The notes under the pieces were generated by a model. The model saw only the letters and a list, made by a program, of their open reading frames with translations. It was not told the DNA's origin and made no database searches. Both the position numbers and the translations under genes were made by a program. From assembly GCF_900107925.1 (NCBI RefSeq), contig NZ_FNUJ01000014.1, positions 160,830-224,829 on the forward strand: 64,000 nucleotides of DNA, in the 5' to 3' direction. Origin of the DNA: Amycolatopsis pretoriensis (GTDB lineage: Bacteria; Actinomycetota; Actinomycetes; Mycobacteriales; Pseudonocardiaceae). This document shows, one piece after another, positions 42,183 through 52,547 of the stretch. The number at the start of each line of letters is the position of its first letter. Within the stretch, counting starts at the first letter, position 1.

Positions 42183-45100
42183 CAGGTTTTCCTCTCGTCC
42201 ACTGTGGTCGTTTCACCGGGCGGCAGCCAGGCCAGCTGCAGAAGCTTGGGTGCCTCGCGGCGGCCGATCAGCCGGCCGCGCCCGGCGGGCAGCGGCTCGG
42301 CCTTGACCCCGCCGAGCAGCGGTCCTTCTTCCTTGTCGCCGGACAGCAGCAACCCGGGCGTGCCGACGTCGCGCAGCCGCGTGAGGAACGGCTCGAACAG
42401 CGCGCGCCCGGCCCCGCCGGTCCGCCGCGTCACGATCACGTGCAGGCCGATGTCGCGGCCCTGGGCCAGGTGGTCCAGCAGCGGCAGGAACGGGTTCGCC
42501 GCGGGGTTCACGACGAGGTCGTAGTCGTCGACCAGCACGAACAGCTCCGGCCCGCGCCACCACGACCGCGTCCGCAGTTCGGCGGGGGTGACGTCGGGGC
42601 CGGGCAGCCGTTCGGCGACACCGCGGGCGGCCTCGGCCAGGAGGTTCGCCGTCGACGCCGGGTCGGTGCCGTAGCCGAGCAGGTGCGGCTCGGACAGGTC
42701 CCCGAGCAGTCCGCGCCGGTGGTCGACGACGATGAGCCGCGCCTGCTCGGGCCGGTACGCCCGGGCGATGCGGTGGGCCAGCAGGCGCAGGAACGCCGTC
42801 TTCCCGGACTCGCCGTCGCCGAGCAGCAGCAGGTGTGGGTCGGCGGCGAAGTTCAGCCGCACCGGCCCGAGGTCCTGCTCGGCGATCCCGACCGCGAGCC
42901 GGTGCGTGGCCGGGTCGTCCACGGCGGACAGTTCCGCGTACGGCAGCACGCCCGGCAGCAGCCGCACGCTCGGCGCGGGGTTCCCCGGCCAGGCCGCCGC
43001 GACGGCTTCGACGAGTGCCGCGGACCCGGCCGGCAGGTCGTCGGCGGTGACCCGCCCGTCGATCCGGGGCAGCGCGGTCAGCATCTGGTGACGTCCGGTC
43101 GTGACGCCGCGACCGGGCGCGTTCTCCGGGACGAGCAGCTGGCCGGCCCGGTCGACCATGGTGTCGACCGGATCGCCGAGCCGCAGCTCCAGCCGTCCGC
43201 CGAACAGGTCACGCACGGCCGGGCGCAGGTCGAACGACCGCGAGCAGGCCACCAGCAGGTGCACGCCGTAGGCGAGCCCGCGCGCGGCGATCCCCGCGAC
43301 GACCTCCTCGAGGTCTTCGAAGTCCTTGCGCAGCGTCAGCCAGCCGTCCACCACGAGGAAGACGTCGCCGTACGGGTCTTCGGCGAACTCGCCGGCGCCG
43401 CGGCGGCGCCGGTACTCCGGCATGCCGTCGAGCTCCAGCTCGGCGAACCGGCGTTCACGGGCCGCGAGCACGCCGGCCACCTCGGCGACCGTGCGCCGGA
43501 CCGCGCCGGCGTTCTGCCGCGCGGCGACGCTCCCGACGTGGGGCAGGCCCCGCAGTGTGGCGAGCGTGCCGCCACCGAAGTCGAGGCAGTAGAACTGCGT
43601 CTCGCGCGGCGTGTGCGTCAGCGCGAGGCTCGTGATGATCGCCCGTAGCGCCACGCTCTTGCCCGACCGCGGCGCGCCGACGACCACGGCGTGTCCGGCC
43701 GCACCGGAGAAGTCCAGCTCCAGGGCGTCGCGGCGCTGGTCGAGCGGCCGGTCGACGATCCCGGCGACGGCGCGTAGCTTCCCCTGCCGCCCGGGCCCGC
43801 CGGCGGCGAGACCGCGCACCGGATCCACGACCGGTACCCCGAGTAGCCCATCCATTGTGGACGGCTCGCGTAGCGGCGGGAGCCAGACTTGGTGCGCCGG
43901 CGTGCCTTTGCCGGCGAACCGGTCGACGAGGATGTCGAGCAGGCTCTCGCCGACGGCGTCGTCGACGTCTTCCTCGGCTTCGGTCTCTTCGGTGACTTCC
44001 GGTGCGACGTAGGCGGTCGTGTACTCGCGCATCGCCGCCTGGTGCTCGCGAGGACCCGCGCCGGTCGTGCCCGGGCGGTGAACGCCGGAGACGTAGGCGG
44101 AGCGGAACCGCGTCATGACCTCGGTGCCGAATTTGAGGAAGCCGTGACCGGGCGCACGCGGCAGCGTGAAGGCCGCGGTGACCCCCAGCACCACGCGGCT
44201 TTCCATCTCGGAGAACGTGCGCAAGCCGATCCGGTAGGACAGGTGGCCGTCGAGCCCGCGCAGCCTGCCTTCCTCCAGGCGCTGACTGGCCAGCAGCAGG
44301 TGCACGCCGAGCGACCGCCCGACCCGTCCGATTTGGACGAACATGTCGATGAAGTCCGGCCGGGCCGAAAGCAGCTCGCTGAACTCGTCGCAGACCACCA
44401 GCAGCGTCGGCACTTCGTCCAGCGGTGCTCCGGCGAGCCGGGCTTTCTCGTAGTCGCGCAGGGATGCGAAGTTCCCGGCCGCGCGCAGCAGTTCCTGACG
44501 CCGGATCAGCTCGCCGTTGATGGCGTCGGCCATCCGGTCGACCAGCGGCAGCTCGTCGGCGAGGTTGGTGATCACCGCGCTGGTGTGGGGGAGCCCGTCG
44601 AGACGGGTGAAGGTCGCGCCGCCTTTGAAGTCGATGAGCGCGAAGTTGAGCTGGTTCGGCGGGTGCGTGATCGCCAGCGCGAGCACGAGGGTGCGAAGCA
44701 GCTCGCTCTTGCCGGACCCGGTGGCGCCGATCAGCAGGCCGTGCGGGCCCATGCCGTCCTGCGCGGACTCCTTGAGGTCCAGCTCGACCGGCGTGCCGTC
44801 GGGGGTGATCCCGAACCGCACGCGAAGCCGGTCGCGGCTGGGCCGTGGCCGCCAGGTGCCGGCCGGGTCGAACGCGAAGGGGTCGCCGAGGTCGAGCAGG
44901 TCCTCCAGGCCGAGTTCGCTGCTGAGCGGCTGTTCCCCCCGCGGCCCGCCGGGCAGCCGCAGCGGCGCCAGCGTCCGCGCGAGCGCTTCGGCGGCGCCGA
45001 GCGCCATTTCGTCGGCGCGGCCGAGTTCCTCGGTCCCGCCGGCGGTGCGGGCCCCGAGCTTTCCGTCGGGATCGACGGTCAGCTCGGCCGTGCCGCGGCC

Positions 45101-46156
45101 GAGCGCGCGGGGCACCGGTGAGCTGAGGTCGAGCACGGTGACGCCCTCGACGCCGCCGCCGGTCATCAGGTGGTCGGAGCCCAGGACGTCGCCGCCGTCG
45201 AGGACGACCAGCAGGTGCGGAGCCGGGGCGCGCCCGGTGCCGTCGGGGTCGAACCGCGGCCGGCCGGCGAGCAGGTCGTCGAGCATCGCCTCGAGCCCGG
45301 TCGCCGCCGGGGCGACCAGCCGCAGCAGGCCGACGGCGTCGGTGCGTTCCGGGTGCAGCGCGTGCGGGAGCCACTTGACCCAGTCCCACTCCGGCAGCCG
45401 GTCGGGCGCGGCGCAGACGGCGATCCGGACGTCGTCGGGTGCGTGCAGCACCGCCAGCTGGGCCAGCAGGGACCGGGTCAGCGCGGTGCGGCGGTCGCGG
45501 TCGCCGGTGAGGTGGAGGCGAGCGAACCCGTTGATCGAGACGGCGAGCGGAAGCCCGCCGACCGTGCTGTACGCCGTGACGAACCGGCGCAGCGCGAGCG
45601 CGGAAAGCGGCTCCAGCCGTTCGAGGGGCAGCGTGTCCGGCGGGACGATCGGGGTGGCCAGGGCCTGCGGGCCCAGGCCGATCCGGGCGACCAGGAAGTC
45701 GGCGTCGGCGGGCCGTCGTTCCCACAGCCGCGCTCCGGCGGCCAGTGACCACAGCGTCGCCGGCTCCGGGTGCAGGTGGGCCAGCGCCGCGCGTTGCCGA
45801 TCGATGGTGCGGATCACGCGCATCCGGTGCTGGGCCAGGCCGCGCAGGTACAGCCGCCGGGCGTGGGCCATCTCGCGCTTGCCGACCCCGCCGCCGTTGA
45901 GGAAGGCCGCGCAGAGCATGCCGAGGATCGCGACGCCGAACAGGCCGAGCACGACGTAGCGCAGCGCGCTCGCCGTCCCGCCGAAGCCGAGCAGCGTGCC
46001 GCCCATGATCGCCACCATCGGCAGGACCATCAGGGCCTGGGCCCACGTCCGCCCCGACGGCAGCGGGATCTCCGGCGGTGCCTCCAGCACCACCTCGCCG
46101 GACGGCATCGCCGGCCCGGCCGTCCGATCGCCGCGGTGCACCAAGGTTGTCGCCAC
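42182..46156 (-). CDS. eccC: Type VII secretion FtsK/SpoIIIE ATPase EccC
   Basis: A 1324-residue motor protein. GTG 46156. Two TM helices near residues 45-95, then three P-loop ATPase domains: GATGSGKS (477-484; Walker B LLVVCDEF), GAPRSGKS (827-834; FLVVDGW) and GDGESGKT (1113-1120; FVLVDDYD). All three Walker A motifs look intact. EccCa and EccCb are fused in one chain. It recognises the C-termini of WXG100 substrates and drives export. Transcribed away from the WXG100 pair. Confidence 0.95.
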   Translation of the reverse strand: MATTLVHRGDRTAGPAMPSGEVVLEAPPEIPLPSGRTWAQALMVLPMVAIMGGTLLGFGGTASALRYVVLGLFGVAILGMLCAAFLNGGGVGKREMAHARRLYLRGLAQHRMRVIRTIDRQRAALAHLHPEPATLWSLAAGARLWERRPADADFLVARIGLGPQALATPIVPPDTLPLERLEPLSALALRRFVTAYSTVGGLPLAVSINGFARLHLTGDRDRRTALTRSLLAQLAVLHAPDDVRIAVCAAPDRLPEWDWVKWLPHALHPERTDAVGLLRLVAPAATGLEAMLDDLLAGRPRFDPDGTGRAPAPHLLVVLDGGDVLGSDHLMTGGGVEGVTVLDLSSPVPRALGRGTAELTVDPDGKLGARTAGGTEELGRADEMALGAAEALARTLAPLRLPGGPRGEQPLSSELGLEDLLDLGDPFAFDPAGTWRPRPSRDRLRVRFGITPDGTPVELDLKESAQDGMGPHGLLIGATGSGKSELLRTLVLALAITHPPNQLNFALIDFKGGATFTRLDGLPHTSAVITNLADELPLVDRMADAINGELIRRQELLRAAGNFASLRDYEKARLAGAPLDEVPTLLVVCDEFSELLSARPDFIDMFVQIGRVGRSLGVHLLLASQRLEEGRLRGLDGHLSYRIGLRTFSEMESRVVLGVTAAFTLPRAPGHGFLKFGTEVMTRFRSAYVSGVHRPGTTGAGPREHQAAMREYTTAYVAPEVTEETEAEEDVDDAVGESLLDILVDRFAGKGTPAHQVWLPPLREPSTMDGLLGVPVVDPVRGLAAGGPGRQGKLRAVAGIVDRPLDQRRDALELDFSGAAGHAVVVGAPRSGKSVALRAIITSLALTHTPRETQFYCLDFGGGTLATLRGLPHVGSVAARQNAGAVRRTVAEVAGVLAARERRFAELELDGMPEYRRRRGAGEFAEDPYGDVFLVVDGWLTLRKDFEDLEEVVAGIAARGLAYGVHLLVACSRSFDLRPAVRDLFGGRLELRLGDPVDTMVDRAGQLLVPENAPGRGVTTGRHQMLTALPRIDGRVTADDLPAGSAALVEAVAAAWPGNPAPSVRLLPGVLPYAELSAVDDPATHRLAVGIAEQDLGPVRLNFAADPHLLLLGDGESGKTAFLRLLAHRIARAYRPEQARLIVVDHRRGLLGDLSEPHLLGYGTDPASTANLLAEAARGVAERLPGPDVTPAELRTRSWWRGPELFVLVDDYDLVVNPAANPFLPLLDHLAQGRDIGLHVIVTRRTGGAGRALFEPFLTRLRDVGTPGLLLSGDKEEGPLLGGVKAEPLPAGRGRLIGRREAPKLLQLAWLPPGETTTVDERKT

Positions 46157-46287
46157 CCGGCCATCGTCGGGCCTCGCGCGGCGGTGTGGGGCGGTGTGGC
46201 AGGAACGTGCCGTGACCGGGCCACGCGGGCCGCGCAGCACCTAGCGTCGACCAGGAAACGGTTACTCCGGCGGAAAAGGAGCCGCGC

Positions 46288-46629
46288 GTGGCGAGCATGC
46301 AGGATCAGCTACACGGCGAAATGGACGTCCTCCAGCAATCGGCGAAGACCGCCGGTTCGGTGGCGGACAGCATCAACGGGCACCGGGCCTCGCTGCTGCC
46401 GGTGGTCGGCGCGATGCACGGGCAGTGGGTCGGGACGTCCTACGAAGCGTTCGTGCGCGCGCACGAACAATGGGATCAGGGCATCACCCGGCTGACCGCG
46501 GCATTGGGCAACCTCGGTGAGAACACGCAGTTCTCGGCCAACACCTACCTCAGCGCCGAAGACGCGGCGCGCGCCGGCATCGAGTCCGCCCAGGGGCACA
46601 GCCCCTTCGGCGGCGCGCTGCGGGCCTGA
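46288..46629 (+). CDS. WXG100 (ESAT-6-like) protein, canonical WxG
   Basis: A 113-residue helical hairpin protein with QWVGTSYEAF at the turn (W-x-G). GTG 46288 follows AAAAGGAG. Starts 131 bp from the divergent eccC start, the classic position for the secreted pair. Longer than a minimal 100 residues, with a flexible C-terminal tail that may hold the export signal. Confidence 0.88.
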   Translation: MASMQDQLHGEMDVLQQSAKTAGSVADSINGHRASLLPVVGAMHGQWVGTSYEAFVRAHEQWDQGITRLTAALGNLGENTQFSANTYLSAEDAARAGIESAQGHSPFGGALRA

Positions 46630-46647
46630 CTCCGGAAGGGGATTCTC

Positions 46648-46944
46648 GTGCTGATCAAGGGAAACTTCAGCGAGCTGCACCGGCTCACCGACCAGATCCG
46701 CAGCACCGTCGGGCGGGTCGACCAGGAGATGAGCACCTGGCAGACGATGTCCGGCCAGACCGCCGAAGGCTGGCAGGACCAGGCGGGTGGGCAGTTCTCC
46801 GAGGTGAGTGCCGCCTGGCAGCAGGTTTCGCAGGCGCAGCAGCAGATGCTGGAGGCGCTGCGCGGGGGCGTCGACAACACCAACACCGAGCTGCAGCAGG
46901 CATTGGCGTCGGCGAAGGCGCGGGTCGGGAGCACGTCGATCTGA
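46648..46944 (+). CDS. WXG100 protein partner (W-x-D variant)
   Basis: A 98-residue helical hairpin; the turn reads GWQDQAGGQF, so the Gly of WxG is Asp but the spacing to Ala and Phe is kept. GTG 46648 follows GGAAGGGGA and lies 18 bp after the first WXG100 gene. The two probably form the heterodimer exported by EccC. Confidence 0.87.
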   Translation: MLIKGNFSELHRLTDQIRSTVGRVDQEMSTWQTMSGQTAEGWQDQAGGQFSEVSAAWQQVSQAQQQMLEALRGGVDNTNTELQQALASAKARVGSTSI

Positions 46945-46956
46945 GGCTGATGACGA

Positions 46957-46985
46957 GGGGCGGTCCCGAGGTTCGGGACCGCCCC
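46957..46985. terminator. Hairpin terminator between WXG100 pair and mycP
   Basis: Perfect 13-bp arms GGGGCGGTCCCGA and complement with a 3-nt loop; placed between convergent genes and ends 4 bp before the mycP stop. Confidence 0.8.
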
Positions 46986-46988
46986 TTC

Positions 46989-48251
46989 TCAGTGCCCGCC
47001 GGGCAGCAGGAACGGCTCCGCGGCGACCGGTTCGCGGTCGGGACGGGGCGGCAGCGGCCGGGTCCGGGCCGGTGTCCACCGCCGGCGTTTCCCCCGGCGG
47101 AGGACAACGATCACGGCGGTGCCCAGCAGTGTTGCGGCCAGCGCGACGGCGACCCCGGCCCGCGCCGCGATGCCCTGCCGCGCCCACCACGCCGCGACGC
47201 TTTCGGCTTCGTGGTCGCGTGGGGTGGGCACCACGGACGGCAGCGGGGCCGCCGGGCGGGTGGTCAGCCCTTCGGTCACCGCCCGGTAGGGGTCGACCAG
47301 GCCGGCGCCGTACTCGAGGCTGCCCGCGCCGCCGGGCATCGGGGTCGCCGTCGCGATCAGTCGGTCGGCGACCTCGGCGGCGCTGAGGTTCGGCGCGGCC
47401 GCGCGGACGAGCGCGGCGGTGGCGGCGACGAAGGGGGCGGCGAAACTGGTGCCGTCGAAGTAGTCGTGGCCGCCCACCCGGGTCGTGCTCAGCACCCCGG
47501 CCCCGGGCGCCATTATGTCCACATAGGATCCGACCTGGGAGCCCTGCGCCCGGTGGCCGCCGATGTCGATCGAGCCGACGCCGAGGACGCCGTCGTACAT
47601 CGCGGGGTAGGACGGGCCGGAGCTGCGGTTCCCGACGGCCGCGACGACGAGGACGTCGTTCTGCTGGGCGTGCCGGATCGCGTCGTGCACCATGGGGTCG
47701 TCGGCGTACCCGGAGAGGGAGAGGTTGAGCACCTTCGCCCCGGAATCCGCGGCGTACCAGATCCCCCGGGCGAGCACGACGGGGTCGATCGGTGTCGGGC
47801 GGCCGTCGTCGGCGAGGTCGCGGTCGGTGATCCGCACGGGCAGCACGGTGGCTCCGGGGGCAAGCCCTTGAAAGCCGACACCGGCCTGGGGCGTAGCGGC
47901 GATGATCCCGGCGACGGCCGTGCCGTGGGAGGCACAGTCGAAGTCGCCGGGGAGCTCACCGGCGAGGAAGAAGTCCTTGCCGGGAAGGACTTTCCCGGCA
48001 AGCTGCGGATGGCCGGCGTCGACCCCGGAGTCGACGACGGCGACGGTGACCCCGGCTCCCGTGCTGTGTGTCCACACGCGACGGGGGTCGAGGGTGCGCT
48101 GAGCCCAAGGGAGTTCGGCGACGACGGGGTGCGCGCCTTCGGCGGTGGAACAGGCCCCGGCGGGCGGTGCGGCGAGCGCGGGCGGTGCGACGGTGACGTT
48201 GACGAGCACCGCGGCGGCGACGCCGGCCAACGCGGGCAGGGTTCGGCTCAT
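46989..48251 (-). CDS. mycP: Mycosin, type VII secretion subtilisin-like protease
   Basis: A 420-residue membrane-anchored S8 protease: signal peptide (1-28), catalytic Asp74 (VVDSGVDAGHP), His109 (SHGTAVAGI) and Ser269 (GTSFAAPF), then a Pro linker and one TM helix (about 370-390) followed by basic residues. Stabilises the ESX membrane complex and trims exported proteins. ATG 48251 has only a weak Shine-Dalgarno. Confidence 0.93.
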   Translation of the reverse strand: MSRTLPALAGVAAAVLVNVTVAPPALAAPPAGACSTAEGAHPVVAELPWAQRTLDPRRVWTHSTGAGVTVAVVDSGVDAGHPQLAGKVLPGKDFFLAGELPGDFDCASHGTAVAGIIAATPQAGVGFQGLAPGATVLPVRITDRDLADDGRPTPIDPVVLARGIWYAADSGAKVLNLSLSGYADDPMVHDAIRHAQQNDVLVVAAVGNRSSGPSYPAMYDGVLGVGSIDIGGHRAQGSQVGSYVDIMAPGAGVLSTTRVGGHDYFDGTSFAAPFVAATAALVRAAAPNLSAAEVADRLIATATPMPGGAGSLEYGAGLVDPYRAVTEGLTTRPAAPLPSVVPTPRDHEAESVAAWWARQGIAARAGVAVALAATLLGTAVIVVLRRGKRRRWTPARTRPLPPRPDREPVAAEPFLLPGGH

Positions 48252-48370
48252 CAGGTCATGGTCGCGGGGGTGCCTGACGGCCGGGGCGCGCTGGCCGGAA
48301 CCGGCCAGGCGGGCAACGTCGCACTCCGGTCGGCCGCGCACCGAGCCGGTGCGCTGCCGCCCGGCATCCG

Positions 48371-50455
48371 CTAACCGCGTGAGGGCCGCAACGAACGCGG
48401 GTCGAACCAACCCAGCACCCGCCGGCCCGGCCTGGCCCTCGCCAGGCCGCGCCGCAGCTTCCGGACGGCCGACCACGCCCGATCGCGTTCACCGCCCGCC
48501 GCGGAAGGGGCCCACATCGCCGCGTCCAGGGCATTGGCCAGTTCCGACAACCCCTCCCGCACTTGCGGCGGTGCCGAATGCCCGGCCGCGGAAAGCGCGT
48601 CCCGCACCGTCATCCCGGCCGTCACCACCACGCCGTGCGCGCGCAGCCGATCTCGCGCTTCCGCCCACGCGCCCGCCACCGACTCGTACCCCGGCCGGCG
48701 CCGCCGTCGCCACGCGCGGACCAGGCCTGCCGCCGGGACACCCACCAGCCACAGCACCAGCAGTACCGCCGCCGGCACCGCGAACACCGGCCACGGCACC
48801 GACAAACCGCCGTCCGGGCTCGAGGTGCCGCCGGGTCCGGTGGCCGGCAGGCGGGGCGGGGCCACCTGGTCCGGTGGGGGCAGCGCCGCCCGGGCGCGCG
48901 CCGTCGTGTCGCCGAGACCACCCGACGCCGCCGCGGCCCCGGTCGGGTCCAACGGCACCCAGCCGACACCGTCGACCGCGACTTCCGGCCACGCCAGCAC
49001 GTCCGCGTTGCGGACCACCACGTCCCGGCCCGCGCCCGCCTGCGGCCGGAAGCCGACCGCGATGCGGGCCGGTATGCCGAGGAGCTTCGCCACCGCCACG
49101 TACGCCGCCGCGAACTGCTCGCTCGTCCCGACGCGCGTCTCCAGCAGGAACCGCTTCAGCTGCGGCCAGCCGCTGCCGGTCGGCAGCCGCTCCCCCGCGC
49201 GTACCACGCGGTAGTGGTCGCTGAAGTACTTCTCCAGCAGCAACGCCGTCTGGAACGACGGCCGCAGGTCGCGGACGGCGGCCCGCGCCAGCGCCGTGAC
49301 CTCCGGTGGGACCGCGCCGACGTCACCGACGTCCTGGGCCGCGGCCGGGTCGACTCCGCGTCCCAGCAGCCCGGACTGGCCGCCCGGTTCCCACCACCGC
49401 AACCGGTACTCGGCGCCGTCGGCCGGGCCCGGCAGCCGCAACTGGCCGGACGCGGCGTCGACGAACGGTGCCACTCCGTCCACTCCGGACACCAGCGGCT
49501 GGCTCGGCAGCCACGGGCCGAGCGACCCGAACACCGTGACGTCGGCGGTCCGCAGGTCCGACGGTGGCGCCGCCGGGGCGGGCAGCGGTGCGCCGAGCCG
49601 CCGCGGTTCACCGCCCGGCGACCACGTGACGCCGTTGAAGCGGTCGAGGACGGCCAAGCGCCACCGGTCGACCGGCGTGACGCTCGAGTACCGGAACACC
49701 GGCACCTCGGGGTGCAGCAGCCGCCCCGCGATTTCGGTCAGCGGGTTGGCCACGCGGCCCGGCGGCAGCGGCGCGGGCTGGTTCTCCTGCAACGAAAACG
49801 CCGGTGTCCCGGCCGGGTTCGCGACGCTGCCGGCGACGGCTCCGGCGCAGCCGAGCGCGAGCACGGGCGCCGCGGCGAGCAGCAGCGTCCCCGCGCGCGG
49901 CCGCGGCGACGGCGTCGCCGGCCGGTCGGGCCCGGTCAGCACCAGCAGCAGTACCACCAGTGCGACGTAACCGGCCCCGACCACCAGTGCGGTCACCCCG
50001 GTCAGGGCGCCGTACGCCTGGCTGAGCACCAGAATCGGCAGCGAAGGCAGTACCGCGAGCAGCGGACGTCGCCCGAGCAGCTCGACGGCCAGGACCGACG
50101 CCGCCAGCACGAGCAGCGGCACGAACAGCACCAACGCCGGGTCCGCCGGCGCGGGCCACGTCGTCTGCAGGGTGAGCCGCCAGGAGTCGGTCACCCCGGC
50201 GGTGAGGACGCGCAGCGCTTCCCCGGGTGAAACGGTTCCGCCCACCACGATCTCGACCACGGCTGTCAGTCCGAGCACGACCGCGAGGACCGGCCGCCAG
50301 GGCAGCAGCACCGGCCGCCGGGCGCACAGCTCCGCGACTCCGAAGCACACGACCCCGGCCGCGAGCACCGGCAGGCACAGCGCCCAGAACCCGAACACCG
50401 GCGCGAACAACAGGCCGGGCAGCACGGTCAGGAGCAGGACGACGGCCCGCGTCAC
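48371..50455 (-). CDS. TgpA/DUF3488-like membrane protein with degenerate transglutaminase domain
   Basis: A 694-residue protein with about six N-terminal TM helices, a periplasmic transglutaminase-like domain, a late TM helix (about 585-605) and a cytosolic DUF4129-like tail. In the core, the usual GxC reads VGTSEQFA (Cys to Ser, codon AGC) and the usual HAW reads VLAWPEV (His to Leu); only the Asp of LDPT remains. It is therefore probably not an active transglutaminase. GTG overlaps the DUF58 gene stop (GTGA). Part of the FN3-MoxR-DUF58 module. Confidence 0.85.
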   Translation of the reverse strand: MTRAVVLLLTVLPGLLFAPVFGFWALCLPVLAAGVVCFGVAELCARRPVLLPWRPVLAVVLGLTAVVEIVVGGTVSPGEALRVLTAGVTDSWRLTLQTTWPAPADPALVLFVPLLVLAASVLAVELLGRRPLLAVLPSLPILVLSQAYGALTGVTALVVGAGYVALVVLLLVLTGPDRPATPSPRPRAGTLLLAAAPVLALGCAGAVAGSVANPAGTPAFSLQENQPAPLPPGRVANPLTEIAGRLLHPEVPVFRYSSVTPVDRWRLAVLDRFNGVTWSPGGEPRRLGAPLPAPAAPPSDLRTADVTVFGSLGPWLPSQPLVSGVDGVAPFVDAASGQLRLPGPADGAEYRLRWWEPGGQSGLLGRGVDPAAAQDVGDVGAVPPEVTALARAAVRDLRPSFQTALLLEKYFSDHYRVVRAGERLPTGSGWPQLKRFLLETRVGTSEQFAAAYVAVAKLLGIPARIAVGFRPQAGAGRDVVVRNADVLAWPEVAVDGVGWVPLDPTGAAAASGGLGDTTARARAALPPPDQVAPPRLPATGPGGTSSPDGGLSVPWPVFAVPAAVLLVLWLVGVPAAGLVRAWRRRRRPGYESVAGAWAEARDRLRAHGVVVTAGMTVRDALSAAGHSAPPQVREGLSELANALDAAMWAPSAAGGERDRAWSAVRKLRRGLARARPGRRVLGWFDPRSLRPSRG

Positions 50456-51572
50456 GACGCCACCACCTCGGTCCACCGCCGCAACGCGGTGACAGCGTCC
50501 GGTGCGAGCAGCACGCGGATCGCGCCCGCGGGCGGCGCCGACGACCCCAGGACGACGGCGACCGTGCTCGCGTAGCGCAGTCGCACCGCCGCCACCGGCG
50601 CCAGGTCCGGCGCGCCGGTGGCCACGACGGTCAGGATGCCGCCGCGCTCGCCGCTCTCCGGCAGCAGAGGCGCATCCGGCGGGGCGCCCGCGGTCAGCAC
50701 GCACAGCTCGTCCAGCAGGCGCCGCACCGCCTGCGGGCCGGACGGCGTCGCGACGTCGACGCCGCCCGAGGTCACCAGGCGGCAGCGCTGCCCGGCCGCG
50801 GCGGCCGCCGCCAGCAACGAGGCGGCGACGTCGACGGCTTCCTCGAACAGCGGGCCCGGCGGGCAGCGGGTGTCCAGCACGACGGTGAACCGCGGCTGCT
50901 CCGGGTCGACGAAGTCGCGCACCATCAGCCGCCCGGTCCGGGCCGTCGCTCTCCAGTGCAGGTGCCGGACCTCGTCACCGGGCACGTACTCGCGGACATC
51001 GCGAAGGTCGTGCGAACCGCGCGGGGACAGCTCGGTGGTGACGCCCTCGTGGTGGTGGCGCGGGTGCCCGCCGACCGGCAGCCGCACCGGCCGCACCTGC
51101 GGGTGCACCCACAGCGTCGCGGTGTCGCCGGTGGTGAGCCGGGCCCGGCCGAGTCCGAGCGGGTCACGGCGTTCCAGTGTCAGCGGCCCGACCTGGTGCC
51201 GGCCGCGGACTTCGGTGGGCAGCTCGTAGTGCTGCACCGACTCCGTTCCCGGCGGCAGCGCGCGGACGCGCACCTCGCGTGTCCCGGCGCCGACGCGGTC
51301 GCCCGCGGTGAACGGGCTCTGGCGCCGGCTCCCGGCGTTGCGGACCCGCAGCTGCGCGAACGCCGGACGGCCGCGGCCGACGCGGTCCGGGTAGACCTCC
51401 CGGGACACCGAGACGCGCACGCGGCGAGCGCCGGTGAGCAAGGCGCCGAGGACGGCCAGCAGCCCGGCCGCGCCGAGCGCGCGCGGCAGCGGCCAGCCTC
51501 CGGCCAGGCCGGTGGCGAGCAGGGCCACCGAGGTCACCGCCAGTCCGGTGCCCCGCGCGGTCGGGCGCGTCA

Positions 51573-51573
<1 letters not shown>
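50452..51573 (-). CDS. DUF58 domain (vWA-like) protein
   Basis: A 373-residue protein with two TM helices near the N-terminus (about 10-45) and the DUF58 core REYVPGDEVRHLHWRATARTGRLMVRDF near residue 205, leading into a vWA-like fold. DUF58 proteins partner MoxR ATPases. ATG overlaps the MoxR stop by 1 bp. Confidence 0.9.

Positions 51574-52543
<970 letters not shown>

Positions 52544-52547
<4 letters not shown>

Noticed and set aside
43455..46298. 947-residue alternative frame on the minus strand
   Set aside because: Out-of-frame reading of eccC, Arg/Pro-rich without domains.
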